From assembly GCA_038380435.1 (NCBI GenBank), contig JAWZYU010000001.1:18208001-18272000 (forward strand): a DNA stretch of 64,000 nt, given 5' to 3'. The notes below the pieces were generated by a model. That model did no database searches and was not told the origin of the DNA. It saw only the letters and a program-made list of their open reading frames with translations. Origin of the DNA: Ryuthela nishihirai. Its lineage: Eukaryota > Arthropoda > Arachnida > Araneae > Heptathelidae. Positions 23,753-36,458 of the stretch are shown here, piece by piece (the first letter of the stretch is position 1; each line of letters begins with the position of its first letter). Made by a program: the position numbers and the translations under genes.

Positions 23753-24975
23753 TTCAAACATGTGAGAGCCATCACTACAGACACAAATGGAATAATTTTC
23801 TTGTTTATCATTTCTTTTGCAAGCAGAATCAAAGGGTAAAAAAATAGTAGTTTAATGTTTTTTATATTTTATTAGAAAAAGTAAAAAATTGCCAATTTAT
23901 GTTCTTCCATTTGATATATAACATGAAATTTTTCTGTTCTTTAGTTGTTTCAGAATAAAATTTTAAAGTTGTTTATTTTATTTTCCAAAAATAGTTCAAT
24001 ATTTAAAAAACATTTGCAACCTTATACTACAGAACCAAGATATAGTTTTGATAGAACTCAAATCAAAAAGTGAAAACGAGATCTTTGTTTCTAATACTCA
24101 GAGTATTAAAATTCCATATAATACTTTTCTAGCACGATATCCTTTTTCTCCCAGCAGACTGCTTTTGATGAGACTGGTAGGCCATGGGCAAGAGGGAGAA
24201 ATCTCAACTTATTATTAAAAAATTTCTTTGTATGCTGATCAGATTAAAAAAAAGCATTTCTTTATTTCTAGCTTTTAATTTATATATTAAGTGAACCCCT
24301 GCATAATAATTTCATTTGTTCAATGAAAACTTTCTTTATGCAAATTTGGGAAATATACCTATTTTATTTCAAGACCATTGTAAGTTATCCTTTTCAACTG
24401 AAAACCATAGTAAATAAAATTTTAATACTAATTTTCAACAAATAAAATAAAATTAATAGAAACAGGTAAAAAAGTCAATAAAGCATAAAAATATTACTTG
24501 AAACAATTTTCCTTATATTACAAAGATGATCAAAGTATGGAGTTAATGGACAAGTTGTAGTTGAGAAAAAATTTTAATTTTTGGTGAACCTTCTTCCATT
24601 ATAGCCTGTGGATGATTAGAGCTGGTACAAGTATAAGGATTTACAAAGTTGCTTAATAATGACAGCTTTAAGAGAGTCCACAACCAAAAGACAGCAAACA
24701 ATGTAAATAAAGGAAATGTTCATAAATGGACGGTGCTGTTTCAGTGAGGTCTGCTGGGTCCACTTTAGGAGTGCTCTGATTGGCTGAAATTGGTGACTGT
24801 TAGACTTCATAAACAATTCATTATGTGGGAAATATTCATTAATGAGTCAATGGAGGCCTATGGGAGACAATTCATTGCGCAAAAATTCACTTTATTTGGT
24901 GACTTCATTATGGGGGGGGGGGGGGATATATTCCATTGCATATCAATAACAAAAAAAAATTAAGTCTGCTCTTAC
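23753..24975. other. Unannotated intronic DNA
   Basis: AT-rich; a poly-G run of about 15 ends near 24926. No coding frame or repeat recognised. Confidence 0.4.
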
Positions 24976-25046
24976 ATCTTGTTCAGACACTTCCCATTCT
25001 CCACTAGTAAGTGCAATTTTCTTCCGGATTCTGTCTGAGATAGAAA
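24976..25046 (-). CDS. DPP8/DPP9: DPP8/9 exon 4 of those in window
   Basis: 71-nt exon beginning with TT, which completes a Val codon (G|TT), followed by SISDRIRKKIALTSGEWEV and SEQD. 'IALTSGEWEV' is nearly identical to the block human DPP8/9 carry after 'KEE'. The acceptor is 'tttttttcag' and the donor 'gtaaga'. Short and without a start codon, it would be missed by a minimum-length ORF filter. An unrelated RTE-like fragment begins about 100 bp upstream in the gene's intron. Confidence 0.87.
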
Positions 25047-25149
25047 CTGAAAAAAAAATATATTCATTACTTTTCCTGCTAAAATATATTCCTTATCAAA
25101 AAATTTTCAACAATTAAAAGTCTTACCAAAAAATAAGAATATGCTTCAA

Positions 25150-25905
25150 GGTGAGATTAAATCAATAACTACTATTTTTGGCGAAATCAACTCTTTTACT
25201 AGGGCTGTTGACAAGCTGGTAGGTTTAGTAATACACTGAGAAAGAATACCAAAAGATTAAAAATAGTTTGGAAGATTGTGCTTCAATTCTTTCAAATGGT
25301 TGCATCCTTGAGCAGATTTCTCCATTTTATTTCAGGAGTTTTGCAACAGATATTGGTAATGTGTGATATGAAGTAAATAGAATAGGTATTACTACTGGGA
25401 CTTTTAAGAATCTGTGGAGATTGTGGAGAAATAGGCATATGCACCTAAAGACAAATTAGGTTACACAACAGTTTGGTCCTTTCTAAAGCTAGTTATGCTA
25501 GCAAAATGTGGATACTTTGTACACAAGATAAAAGGAAATGTGTTGCTTTTGATTCTAAATGTTTATGCAGTATCTTGTTCATTAGATGGTTTGGCCTTGT
25601 AAGTAATAATGAGGTTAAGTAAAGGAGTTGGCACCTCCTCAGAGCAGCATATTGTGGGCTATGTTGGTTTGGCCTTGTTCTGTATGCTTAACTGTAGATT
25701 AGTGAATAAGGTTATGAACAGTATGTCTGAAGGTCTCAGAAAAAGGGGGAGACTTAGAATGTGGTGTGCAGACAATGTCAAAAAGACCTCATTTACAATT
25801 AGCCTACCAGTGGCCAAATGCAGCAGATGAGAACAGACATATTTGGAGGATTAAATTACACAATCTGGTTGGACCTCCATAGCACATGGTTGTTTGAGGA
25901 TTCTG
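25150..25905 (+). mobile_element. RTE-like LINE fragment R2 (3' part)
   Basis: Matches the last quarter of the RTE-like LINE: an 'ISTIFGEINSFTRAVDKLVGLV'-type stretch, N-R-H-x-H-LK block at 25.43 kb, SKASYASK near 25.49 kb, RKRGRLRMWCADNVKK at 25.74 kb, and the terminal 'catggttgtttgagg'. Strongly decayed. Begins 100 bp upstream of DPP8/9 exon 4 in the gene's sense. Confidence 0.7.
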
Positions 25906-27112
25906 TCTCTCCATCTGTCAATCTGTATTTTGTAAAACAATTTTATACTATTTGCCTAACATTAAGATTACCCCTGGTTACTGAAATTAATGTACCAAAC
26001 CTATTAGAAGGCAAAATTCAACAAATATGTCTAAAAGATACACATATATAAAAGCCCTGGATCTAGAAAGAAATAAGAGGGAAGGGGGCAAGTAACATAA
26101 TAACTGGAAAAAATAAAAGGTGGAGGACAAAAGAGTGGTTTTCACATTGCAGTATAACATTTTGCTTTCCATTTGTGAGGTCTTCAAAATGTTTCTTGAA
26201 AAAGGCATGGAATATGCACAAGTTTAACAACTTTTTGCCTCCATCACCCTTATTAGCATTCTCAGAGAAGGGGAGACATGGCCCCCTTTCCCCCACCCTA
26301 GATCCAGTACTGTATATAAACAATTTAAGCCCTTAAATATTGTTCTACTACTTATGCACACTTGAAATACATTCTGTACTCTCCATGACAGATTTGCTTA
26401 CAAATCACCATGTGAGTGCAGTGATATATACAAATTATTACATCATTAGTAGTGATATATACAATTATTACATCATTACATTTTCATGATATTCATATGG
26501 TACATACAAGAGATCACAGGACAAAAGCTGAGAGGCTAAGCCAAATGCTTCAGGTACTGTAGTTGTCTGCAGTGAGCTATGAAAAAGCATTGATAACAGA
26601 TATTGAGGATGAAGCATAGAAGATACCAGAATAATCTTTTTGCCAACCATATCAGCAACTGCATGTGTTTCAGCATAGATGGATTGTAGGGCTGTGTGTA
26701 GCTGGTCTATCCACCATATTGTTGCACATGTGGACCATGATGCTAGGATAGTAAGGCATATTTGGTGTCAATTATCTTAAGAAGGTAGTCAGAATCAACC
26801 CACAGGATCAGGCACTGACAGATACCCAGCAGCATGGGTGAAATGCAAATGGTAGCAGACCCAATTGCAACTGTAGCACCTTTTGATAAACTGTAACTGC
26901 TGCTTCAGAAGATCCATCATGATTATGACAATTTCCTGGAGACTGGTGGGTTCCATGCTCAGCATTCATTACACAGACTGATCTTGACCAATGAACCACT
27001 ATCAGGCACAGCTGGACCTGGTTTAAGTTAGAGCTACCTGAAATGGGGAATGACAACATCATTTATTACTGAAGACACTGCATTGCTATACCTCATTCCA
27101 GGTAGTTCTAAC
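25906..27112. other. Unannotated intronic DNA
   Basis: The minus strand between about 27060 and 26470 is unusually open (frames of 84 and 60 codons) and less AT-rich than its surroundings, but I recognise no protein family. A short repeat 'agtgatatatacaaattattacatcatt' type phrase occurs twice near 26420 and 26452. Confidence 0.35.
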
Positions 27113-27421
27113 TATGGGTTTTCCAAACTTTTTAAACCTGCAGATTCCCATATGAGAAAGAATAAACATTCCGGAGCCTTAATAAAAAAAATGCACTAAA
27201 AAGAGAAACAAGACACGTGCGATCTTGTGATGGTGCCATATCTACTAGCAACCAGTGGTGACATGTATTAGAATTAAAGATATTTTACTTTTATGCACAG
27301 CATATTCTGATTCAATTTTCTAGTTTTAGGGGAAAATATTAACATTTTAAAATTTCTTCACAGAGACCCAGATAATTATGTCAGAACCTGAGGGCTCCGT
27401 GGAGCTTAGTTTGAAAAACCC
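27113..27421. mobile_element. hAT-type MITE
   Basis: Ends are inverted: 'gggttttccaaacttttt' at 27116 and the complement of 'agtttgaaaaaccctg' at 27409-27421. About 309 bp, non-coding. Flanks 'gttctaac' and 'ctccaaac' are only a partial 8-bp match. Confidence 0.6.
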
Positions 27422-27691
27422 TGCTCCAAACCAATCCAGACCTAGCAGAGAATAACAGTGACACACACTCAAGGTCAGTCTGTCACCACCACAAGGCATA
27501 AAAAGCAAATGATTAAACATCACAGATTCCTTCTCCTCTGTGACTAAGTCAGGCTAAAACACAATAATTACAAATCTTTATGTTTTTCAGTAACTTTATT
27601 TTTAATCATATTTCCCTGATTCAATTTCTTGCAGTGCATGGTTTCACTTAAGTAATATGTTGTAATTTGAATGAATTCTTTAAGTTTAGTA

Positions 27692-28103
27692 ATATGCAGT
27701 CTTAAGTTGGGTTGTTTTACCTCTGAGCGGCACTTTTTTGCACAACATGGGCTAAATGGCCAGGTCACATGGACCCCGAAGGCTCAGAGAAGGTTGGGGG
27801 AGGGGACCCACTGGAATAGCTGTTGGGAGACAGATGGTAGCCTCCCGTCAAGGCCATCCAGCGTGTTCTTTAACGTGCACAGGGTATGGCTCTCCCGCAC
27901 ACGGGGCCACGGCTTAACGTCCCATCCGACGGACGGCGGCCTTTCCAAGCCCATCGGTGTCCCTTACTGACTGTGGGCAGGGCGGGGAATTTTGCGGAAA
28001 TAAATCTCAATGCTGACCCAGCTGGGACTCGAACCTGGGAACTACAGATTACGAGCCTGGTGCACTACCGACTGAGCCACCCCCGCCCCATATGCAGTCT
28101 TAA
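27692..28103 (-). repeat. SINE-A copy with 14-bp target duplication
   Basis: A 384-bp SINE-A (27706-28089) between perfect copies of 'atatgcagtcttaa' (27692-27705, 28090-28103). One of the least diverged copies; its internal A and B boxes are intact on the minus strand. Confidence 0.9.
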
Positions 28104-28199
28104 ATTTGGTAACTTATTCATCTGTGATTTTCTGGTAATTGCTAAATTAAATCTTCAAGAATAAAGTGCACTTGTGACTTTTTACATGATTACTCACAC

Positions 28200-28360
28200 T
28201 TACTTGCAAATAAATGTCCTGTAGAACTTAGAGATAGTAAAAAGTTGGCTGAAAAACTGAATTTTGGTGGGATGAGAATTCAAACCAACTATCATCAGAC
28301 AACATATCATGTGTTCTTCCTTTTCAGTTATCATCCCACTGCCCCAACCAGATGCATTCA
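28200..28360 (-). repeat. tRNA-like SINE remnant (SINE-D)
   Basis: 'cctgtagaacttagag' ... 'gttggctgaaaaactgaatt' ... 'gagaattcaaaccaac' aligns with the copy at 29015-29170. The part 28280-28345 resembles a tRNA head read on the minus strand (B-box-like 'ggtttgaattc'). Confidence 0.5.
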
Positions 28361-28596
28361 ACCCCTTTAGTGATTATGAACGTATTATTTTTTTTTTATC
28401 TAGTTGCAACTTTGATGCCATCTATTGACCAAGAATGTCAACATGAAGATATTTTTATATACAAGCATGCACTGAATGCACATTTGGTGTCCACAAAGAC
28501 ATTTTTAATAGCCAAGCATACATATTCAGTGTAATCAGCAAAAAATCAATCTCTCTAACTCATGAGGTTGGTTGGTTGGATGTTTGGGGGTGTTAC

Positions 28597-28985
28597 GACA
28601 AGGGCTTGGGTTATTTTACCTCTGAGCAGCACCTTTTTGTACACAATGGGCAAAATGGCCAGGTTCCAAGGACCCTGAAGACTCAGAGAAGGTGGGGGAG
28701 GGGACCCACTAGAACAGCTGTTGGGAGACCTTTGTAGCCTCCCATCAATGTATGTTCTGCACAGGGTATGGCTCTCCTGCACAAGGAGCCATGGCTTGAC
28801 ATCCCATCCAACAAACAGCAGCTTTTCCAAACCCATCGGTGTCCCCTACTGACCATGGGCAGGGCAGGAAATTTTGGGACGATAAATCTCAAAGCTGGTC
28901 CAGCTGGGACTCTAACATGGAAATTGCAGATTAAGAGCTGGGTGCACTACCAACTGAGCCACCCCCACCCCTACACAAGGGTAAC
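28597..28985 (-). repeat. SINE-A copy, decayed
   Basis: Follows SINE-A with about 20 percent apparent difference and a 20-bp gap. The flanks 'acgacaaggg' and 'acacaaggg' suggest a worn target duplication. Lies between the two SINE-D remnants. Confidence 0.75.
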
Positions 28986-29014
28986 TAAGGCCATATTATG
29001 CCAACTCATGAGAA

Positions 29015-29170
29015 AATGTCCTGTAGAATTTAAACCAAATGAAGAGTTAGCTGAATACTGAATTCTGGCAGGAGTGGAACCACAACCACATGATAATATA
29101 TCAGGTGCTACTGCTTTAGAGCTATTCCATTAATAGAGATCTCAGCTATCAGAGAGTATGGAAACATTTC
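29015..29170 (-). repeat. tRNA-like SINE remnant (SINE-D), second copy
   Basis: 'cctgtagaatttaaacc', 'agttagctgaatactgaatt', then a tRNA-like stretch ('acatgataatatatcagg') that resembles the SINE-B head on the minus strand. Strongly decayed. Confidence 0.5.
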
Positions 29171-29603
29171 TTCAACCAGGTTGTGCCCAAAATAAAGGCA
29201 TGTATTGATCAAGAGTAGTAAGTGATATGAAAGCAAAAAATAATCCATTAGGACTTAAAAGTGACCTCTGTGCAATCCTAATGAGTATGTATTGATTACA
29301 CACAGTGTTCATTGGTTTCCACAGACTTTTCACCAAATTCTATTAAACATGATTTAGGACTGTAAATCTAAAGCTATATTTTGTTTACCCTCTTCTTGGT
29401 AATGACTTAGTAGAGAAGATACAAAAGCTGCAATCACATTGCATACCAAGAAAAGGCATTAAAATCCCCAAACTAATTTTTTTATCATATTTAAAAAAAA
29501 GTACTAATCTTATGTAAGTGAAATTAACTGTATGCTGAGAGCTGCTTAAATTTTAAAACATGAAAGCTAGAATCTTTAATAACGTAAAAAAAATCACACA
29601 TAC
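29171..29603. other. Unannotated intronic DNA next to exon 3
   Basis: AT-rich. I see nothing in it. Confidence 0.4.
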
Positions 29604-29766
29604 CTTCACGCTGATTTAGACTGGAATCAATAATATCATAATCAAATCCTACTAACAATTCTACTGTTGTTACATATAAATGTCTATAGCCAGATTCTTC
29701 ACTAGCCCACAAAAATGTAATTTCATCCTCGTGTTCTTGAGGAAAAAAATACAAGATATCATGGAC
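29604..29766 (-). CDS. DPP8/DPP9: DPP8/9 exon 3 of those in window
   Basis: 163-nt exon starting in phase 0 (GTC CAT GAT) after a polypyrimidine tract and 'ttgcag'. It encodes VHDILYFFPQEHEDEI, then a conserved GYRHLYVTT segment, and ends in NQRE plus one base of the next codon. WIN joined to VHDI reproduces the family's 'W-I-N-I/V-HDI-F' block. The donor is 'gtatgt'. The intron before it is about 27.6 kb and contains the whole LINE/Tc1/piggyBac nest. Confidence 0.9.
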
Positions 29767-30274
29767 CTGCAAGAAAAAAAATCATGCATCATTTAAATGA
29801 AATTGGCCATATTAACCAGTTAGTGAGTAACAGATCAACATATTGTATATTGATTGCTTTATGTAAATATAAATATTATATATAACTATAAGACCTTTGG
29901 AGTGCTATTGTCTTATCAGTCAATCAATAAATTCAGTGTCCAATAAAACTTATGGCTGAACAGAAAAATACCAGTGTTGGCAAATGAAAAGAAAACCTTT
30001 TTGAATGTTTTTCATTACAACCAAAAATTATATATTGTTTTTTCTTATGCTTTTCATTATAGCAAAAGTTAAATTTTGTTTTTTACATTTAATGTTATAA
30101 ATCAAATATTTTAAGAAATTAGGAAGAAGTCTTTTGAAGAGATTATTACTGTTATTAAATATGCATGCAGTGGTGTGGCCCATGGTTCACAGCAATTCGA
30201 TCAAACAAGATGTTAAAAAGGAAATAAAAATGTAGAAACTTAATAACAAAAATATAAAATATTAAACATATGTA
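29767..30274. other. Unannotated intronic DNA
   Basis: AT-rich. The end is the 3' tail border of LINE J2. Nothing else is seen. Confidence 0.4.
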
Positions 30275-32333
30275 GACAGACAGATAGACATTTATTCCCA
30301 TTGCATAGACAAGTTATACATTTCATATAAAGTATTTTGCATAATATATTTTCTAAAATTATACATTCAACTTGAGGAATATTGAAAACATCCACAAGAG
30401 TTCAAAAAACTTGCATGTGGGTTTTTACAATTTCATAAAACATTTTGGAAAAGGCAACAAATTTAATACAAATTTTATAGATGTGATATCATTGTATTCA
30501 TTTAGTAATATATATTCTATTTCCAAAACAAGTTATAATGAAAGACAGAAATTCAAAATGGATACACCTACCATAACAATGACTATTAACACTTTTTAAA
30601 GAAGTTTTTCAATATCATTAAATTCAAAGATCCAGATTTTCAATTTCCCTTTAAAAGAGTGAAAGTTTGTTTCATCTTTAAGATTTTCTGACAAAGTATT
30701 AAATATTTTTGGGCTAAATATATGTTTTTGTACAGAGGTAAAATAAAATTTACATGTATAATATCACTTTCAATCCAGTGCTTTTTAAGAGATAAAATGA
30801 TATTATATAAGTATAATTTTCTTAAAGGTAATATATGCAATTCATTATAAAAGTGTCCAACACTATCATACCTTCTTTTCCTTAAAATGCATCGAATTAT
30901 TCTATTTTGAGTTCTAATTAATGGTTTAGAATGATTAATATTGCTGTGATTTGTGATTGTGTAAAACTCTACCCCAAGAAATTAATCCATATGTTAAATG
31001 AGGTTTAACTCACGCATTATAAATTAGTTTTAAAAGAGTAATATTTACAAAATTTCTGATATAAAATAATCATGGTATTATTATATTGCTTATTTATTAA
31101 AGAATCTGCACATTTAGAAACAACTTTTTTTCCATAAACCAATTTCTAATATTGCATAAATCTTGATTTTTTTTCAATCAAAATATTTTCAGAGTTATTG
31201 TAGATATCAAAGCAGTATCATCAGCAAATGCTATTTAATTTCCCTTTTAGTTCCAGGTTATAAAGATCATTTATAAAAAATATTAAATAATGTCAGACCA
31301 AATACAGACCCTTTTAGAACACCATATTTAATTTTCTTTTATTACTGTAATAATTCCCTACTTTAACCTTTTGAATTCTATTTTTTTAAGTCTGAAACCA
31401 TAATGAAATTGTCCATCAAACTCCTGCTCTCTCAAGTTGATATAATATGTCATATGAAACTGAGTCAAATGCTTTCTTTATGTTCAAAAATATTACTTTT
31501 GTTTTTAATTTTTTATTTATTGCACTGTAGATTGAAGATGTTAATTTTAATACAGCATCCTCTGTTCCAATGTCTTTCAAACCCAAACTAATTTTAAAAA
31601 AATATATATTTCTGTCTAGAAAATTTAAAAGTCTATTCTTAATTAGGTTTTCAAATATTTTTGAAAACACTGATAATAAAAAGCTATTGGCCTGTAATTA
31701 TTAAAATCCAAATGTTTACCACCTTTGTAAACAGGTATTATAGTTAATTTTTTTAGAATTGTTGGGAAATATCCAGAATGCAAAGATAAATAAATTATAG
31801 CATAAAACAGCTGAAATATTATTTTTTATTTCATTATCTCTACAGATATCAGTCTTCTTCCATCATCTTTCTTATTTGCAAAAACGAAATTACTTCATTA
31901 ATTTCATATTCTGTTAAGTAATCTATGACAATCGAATTCATGGATATAGATATCTTATCCTTTTTCAGTGCATTCTGGAATTTCATTAAATTTTCAATTA
32001 TTCCTGTAAAATAATTATTAAACTTTTCAACTAATAGAAATCGATTATCATTAGAAGAATATATAACATTATTTATCTTTATTTCTATTGGAATCATTTA
32101 CAAATGATTCCAACAGATAATTCATTCTTCTAGATAATTCATTTCTATATTCCAGTGATATTTTTGCACTGCCTTATTTCTCTAATCATCTTTTGATGTA
32201 ATACTTTGCCTTTGCGTCTCTGATTAATTCTAACAGTATATTTCGACACTTTTTAAAATAATTATTTAAATCAGTATTAAAAGGTTGAATTTTCCATAAT
32301 TTGCTTAAATTATTTCACTTTCTAATAGATTGT

Positions 32334-35300
32334 ATAAGTCCAGGCCTGTAAATGGTAGCTAGGCATAAACTGGAAGGAGAGCTGTGTACCAATCCTTAGT
32401 GATGATGCACAAAACTGGCCAGGTCTAGCACCTAATGTCCGATCCCACCTTCTCGTGATGCAGACCGTTAGTACCTTTCAAAAGAGATATTCCCTTTTCG
32501 AAGAGAACAGAAGAGGAGGGCTGCCAGTTCAGTATGGCCTACTAATCTGGTCATCTATGGCAACTTTTCTTTTTTCTCAACCCTGCTGAGGAGGGGTCAA
32601 CTTCACAGGGTCCTGGTGCTGACCATTTATATCTACTAGACTAGACTTGTTTATGGATTTGAACTTTATTATTAATCCTGGACTTGCTGCACTGGTGGGC
32701 CTCTGTTGAGGGAGAATCTGCCGCTGTGTTTTCTGTTTGCTTCTGGGTTGCCAGCCCTAAGTGAACAGAGGCATCGGATACCTTATATCAGCTGGTGGAT
32801 AATCCTAATCAGAGGCCAATGCAGGTACCTGAACCTTACTTAGCTATTTGGGCATCGTCAAGCCTAAACTGGAGTAATGTGTCTCAGGCAGGTCATATGG
32901 CTTTTGAAAAAGTCCACTTGAAAAGGTGGTGCCTGAATTTCCTACCAGCATTGGCGACTTCAGCCTTTAGCGGAGGAGGAACAGGTCTTTGCCCCATACC
33001 TGCAATCAGGGGGTTGTTTGATATTGTTGGCCCTACCAATCTCAATAAACCAAATTTCTTTAAAAATCCTACTAATCATTTTCTCTCTGCAGGAATGTGG
33101 AATGTGAGAACATTACATAGAGATTATTCTCTTGATGTCCTCACGCAGAAATTCCAGTGCTATAACCTAGATATTCTAGGCTTGAGACCAGATGGACAGG
33201 TAAAGGTGAGATACTTAAAAATAACTTTAAATTTGTCTTTTCAGGGAGGAAGGATGGAAAGCATCACCAAGGCATGGGTCTGCTGCTCAGCAGACATGCT
33301 AGTGATGCTCTTCTAGGATATGAGTGCATTAATGAAAGGTTTCTTACAGCAATATTTCAGACAAGCATTAAAGAGTTGAATGTTATCTGCTGTTATGCCC
33401 CTACTGAATATGCCGATGAGGATGAGAAGGATAGGTTTTATGGACAACTTCAGGATATTTTGAATTCTGTCAAGAAAGGAGATATTACCCTTGTTCTAGG
33501 TGACTTCAATGCCAAAGTTGGTACTGACTCTGAACTTTGGGGAGGAGTGATAGGCCCTTTTGGTATTGGTAGCTGCAATGGCAATGGACGTCTCCTACAG
33601 GTAAGTAAACTCAATGGTTTCAGAATAACTAACAAATATTACAAACACCATGACATACATAAATACACATGGGTTTCACCTGATGGGCTGCATAAGAATA
33701 TGATTGATTACATATTAATTAGCAGCAAATGGGCTAGTTCTGTTAGGAATACCAGGGCATATAGGGGAGATGAAATTGGATCTGACCATTACCTTGTTAA
33801 AAGTGTCTTGCAACTTAAACTTAAAAAGTGTTGTGCTAAAGTTAAAATATTTACCTTTAATACTGAAGCGCTGAAAGACCCTGTTATAACTAAAGCTTAA
33901 GATGATAGGTTACTTAAGTCATTATGACAGTCATGGTTTGCTTACTACTGAAGTTGAGGAAGAATGGGGCCATTCTAAACAGGCTTTTTTGGAAACTAAC
34001 AGTAGTCTTTTAGGAAAAAAGTTGCAGAAGAGGCAGAATTATCTGAGTGATAAGGCACTTGAGCTTATTTCGGAAAGAAAGAACTGCAGGAATGTCCTTA
34101 ATCAATACCCTACTAGTCCTAATAGAAAGCATTACAGAGAACTTAATAAACGTGTTAAAGATCAGTTAGCTGCTGATAAAAATCTTTGGCTTGATGGTTT
34201 GGCTGACAAAGCCGAGGAAGCAGTTATACAGCACAACAGCAGAGAGTTGTACCAGATAGTTAATGTTTTGTTAGTAGAAAACGGACAGGTATACAGGGAT
34301 TGAAAGATAAACAAGGTTATAGAAGGTGAGGATTCTGTCATGGCTAGGTGGGCTGAGCATTTCAGTGATATTCTAAACAATGTGGTTAGTTCTATTCCCA
34401 TTGTTTGCAATGATGATAGAAGCATTGGTGGCTTTAATGTTGGCCCTATAACACAATCTGAAGTTATTTTGGCTATTTCTAAACTTAAACTTCATAAATC
34501 CCCAGGGGTAGATGAAATTACCACAGAAATGCTTAGAACTGGGGATGTTTCGGTTACCACTTGGATGACTGAAATTTTGAATATCTTTTATGATAAAGGC
34601 ATGGTTCCTAAAGATTTTACCAGAGCTATTATTATCCCTATTTTCAAAAAAGGTGATCGCAGTTCTTGTGATAATTATAGGCCTACTCTCTGTTCCAGGT
34701 AAGGTTCTTTCCATGATTGTGCTTAATATAATTAAAAATCTGGTTGACAGTCAATTGCGTGATGAGCAATGCGTATTCAGAAGTGGTAGGGGATGTGTGG
34801 ATCAGATATTTTCACTTAGGCAGATTCTTGAGAAACATTTAGAGTTTCACAAACCTTTGGTTGCTAGCTTTGTTGATTTCAAAAATGCTTTTGACTCTGT
34901 TGATCAACATAATTTGTGGTTGATTGTGAAATCACATTGTATACCAGACAAGTTAGTTAACATAATGAAAGCTCTCTATAATAACACTGAGTCGTGTGTG
35001 AGAGTTGGTAAGTCTTGTAGCAATTGGTTTAGCATTACTTCTGGTGTTCGACAAGGGTGCATTTTGTCCCCTTTTCTCTTTAGCTTGGTTATTGATTACG
35101 TTATGCGAAATTCACTTCAAGGGAAAGATTTTAGCCTTAAATGGACTGGAGATATGAAATTTTCCGATTTAGATTATGCTGATGATTTATCCCTTTTGGC
35201 AAACGATGTTGATGAGATGAACTCTTTCATTCGAGCTGTTGGTGAAACTGGTAGCAGAGTAGGTTTGGTTATAAACAGAGAATACTAAAGTGATGAAAAT

Positions 35301-35976
35301 TGGTCAGGCAGGCTGTGATTCAGTTAATCTGAATGGTTGCAGTCTTGAGCAGGTGTCACAGTTTAATTATCTTGGGAGCTATGTAACAGATAATGGTGAT
35401 GTACAGCATGAGATTAACAGACGAATAGGGATTGCTGACGGGACTTTTAAGAATCTATGGAGAGTGTGGAGAAATAGGCGTATACACCTAAAGACTAAAA
35501 TTAGACTGTATAATAGTTTGGTTGTTTCTAGGGTTAGTTATGGTAGTGAAACTTGGACACTGTGTAAACAAGGTAACAGGAAACTAGATGCTTTTGATTC
35601 TAGATGCTTACGCAGTATCTTGGGTATTAGGTAGTTCAACTTTTGTAACTAATGATGAGGTTAGGCAAAGGAATCTGCAACCTCCTTTAAGCAGCATATT
35701 GTGCAGAGAGAGACTCCGCTGGTTTGGCCATGTTGCCCGTATGGATAATTATAGATTGGCGAATAGGGTTATGAACAGTGTGCCTAGAGGTCTCAGAAGG
35801 AAGGGGAGACTTAGGATGTGGTGGGCAGACAATGTCAAACATGACCTTGTTAGAATTGGTGTGCAGTGGCTGGATGCAGCAGATGTAGCTCAGGACAGAT
35901 ATGCTTGGAGAATTAAACTGCACAGTCTGGTTGGACCTCTGTAGCCCATGGCTGCTTGAGGATGATGATAAGTCCA
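32334..35976 (+). mobile_element. RTE-like LINE copy R3, near full length, with 9-bp target duplication
   Basis: 3,625 bp (32343-35967) between copies of 'ataagtcca' (32334-32342, 35968-35976), inserted in LINE J2. A 5'UTR of about 750 bp precedes an APE endonuclease (MWNVRTLHRDYSLDVL at 33.1 kb; KGEILKNNFKFVFSG; LVLGDFNAKVG; WVSPDGLHKNMIDYIL; GSDHYLV). Then a linker, and RT with FKKGDRSSCDNYRP, FVDFKNAFDSVDQHNLW, SGVRQGCILSPFLFSLV, and DLDYADDLSLLANDVDEMN (YADD catalytic box near 35.18 kb). The C-terminus runs FNYLGSYVTDNGDVQHEI, YGSETWTLC, RLRWFGHVARMD, RGLRRKGRLRMWWADNV and ends LHSLVGPL at 35.94 kb. A few frameshifts (near 33.3, 33.9, 34.3, 34.7, 35.28 and 35.63 kb) make it inactive. The short GAT-type tail and single ORF suit the RTE group; the clade is inferred. 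Confidence 0.87.
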
Positions 35977-36458
35977 TCCAAGATTTCAATTTATTTTGTT
36001 TTAAATTTAATTGCATAGTGTGTTTTGATTTTTCAATTAATATTTGCAATTCTAATAAAAACACTTTGAAAAATTTACAGATGTTTTTCCATTTCAACTT
36101 CATTCCAATCTTTGTCTTCCAACAATTCTTTTAGCTTTGTAATATTTGTCTTACTTCTTTTAAAATTTCTATACTTTTGTTCATTTCAGACTGAATGTTT
36201 AAACCTATGAAATAATGATCAGTAATATGCAGCTTAATGATACGAGCATTTACATTGTTTACAGTGATACTTCTTAAATCATTATAGTGATATCATTATA
36301 GTGATATCACTTATAAATATATGATCAAGACATGTCTTTGATTCCTCCCTAGTAATCTCTTCATGACACTCATTAAAACCATTAGACAGAACTACTCTAA
36401 AATATTCATGTCTAATACTATCTTTACCTCTTAAGTCAATATTAATATCTCTTAATAC

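Noticed and set aside
25987..27062. Minus-strand frames at 26-27 kb as a gene
   Set aside because: Open but without recognisable motif, splice pattern or relation to DPP8/9; left as unannotated.
11182..28164. Frames with repeated GSLPSRPSSVFFNVHRVWLS motifs as a gene family
   Set aside because: They are read on the strand opposite to the tRNA promoter of SINE-A, which has target duplications and no coding role.
33197..33243. A possible spliceosomal intron in the RTE-like LINE ('gacaggtaaag' to 'cttttcag')
   Set aside because: The stretch reads through in frame as RWTGKGEILKNNFKFVFSG, a normal part of the endonuclease, so it is coding.
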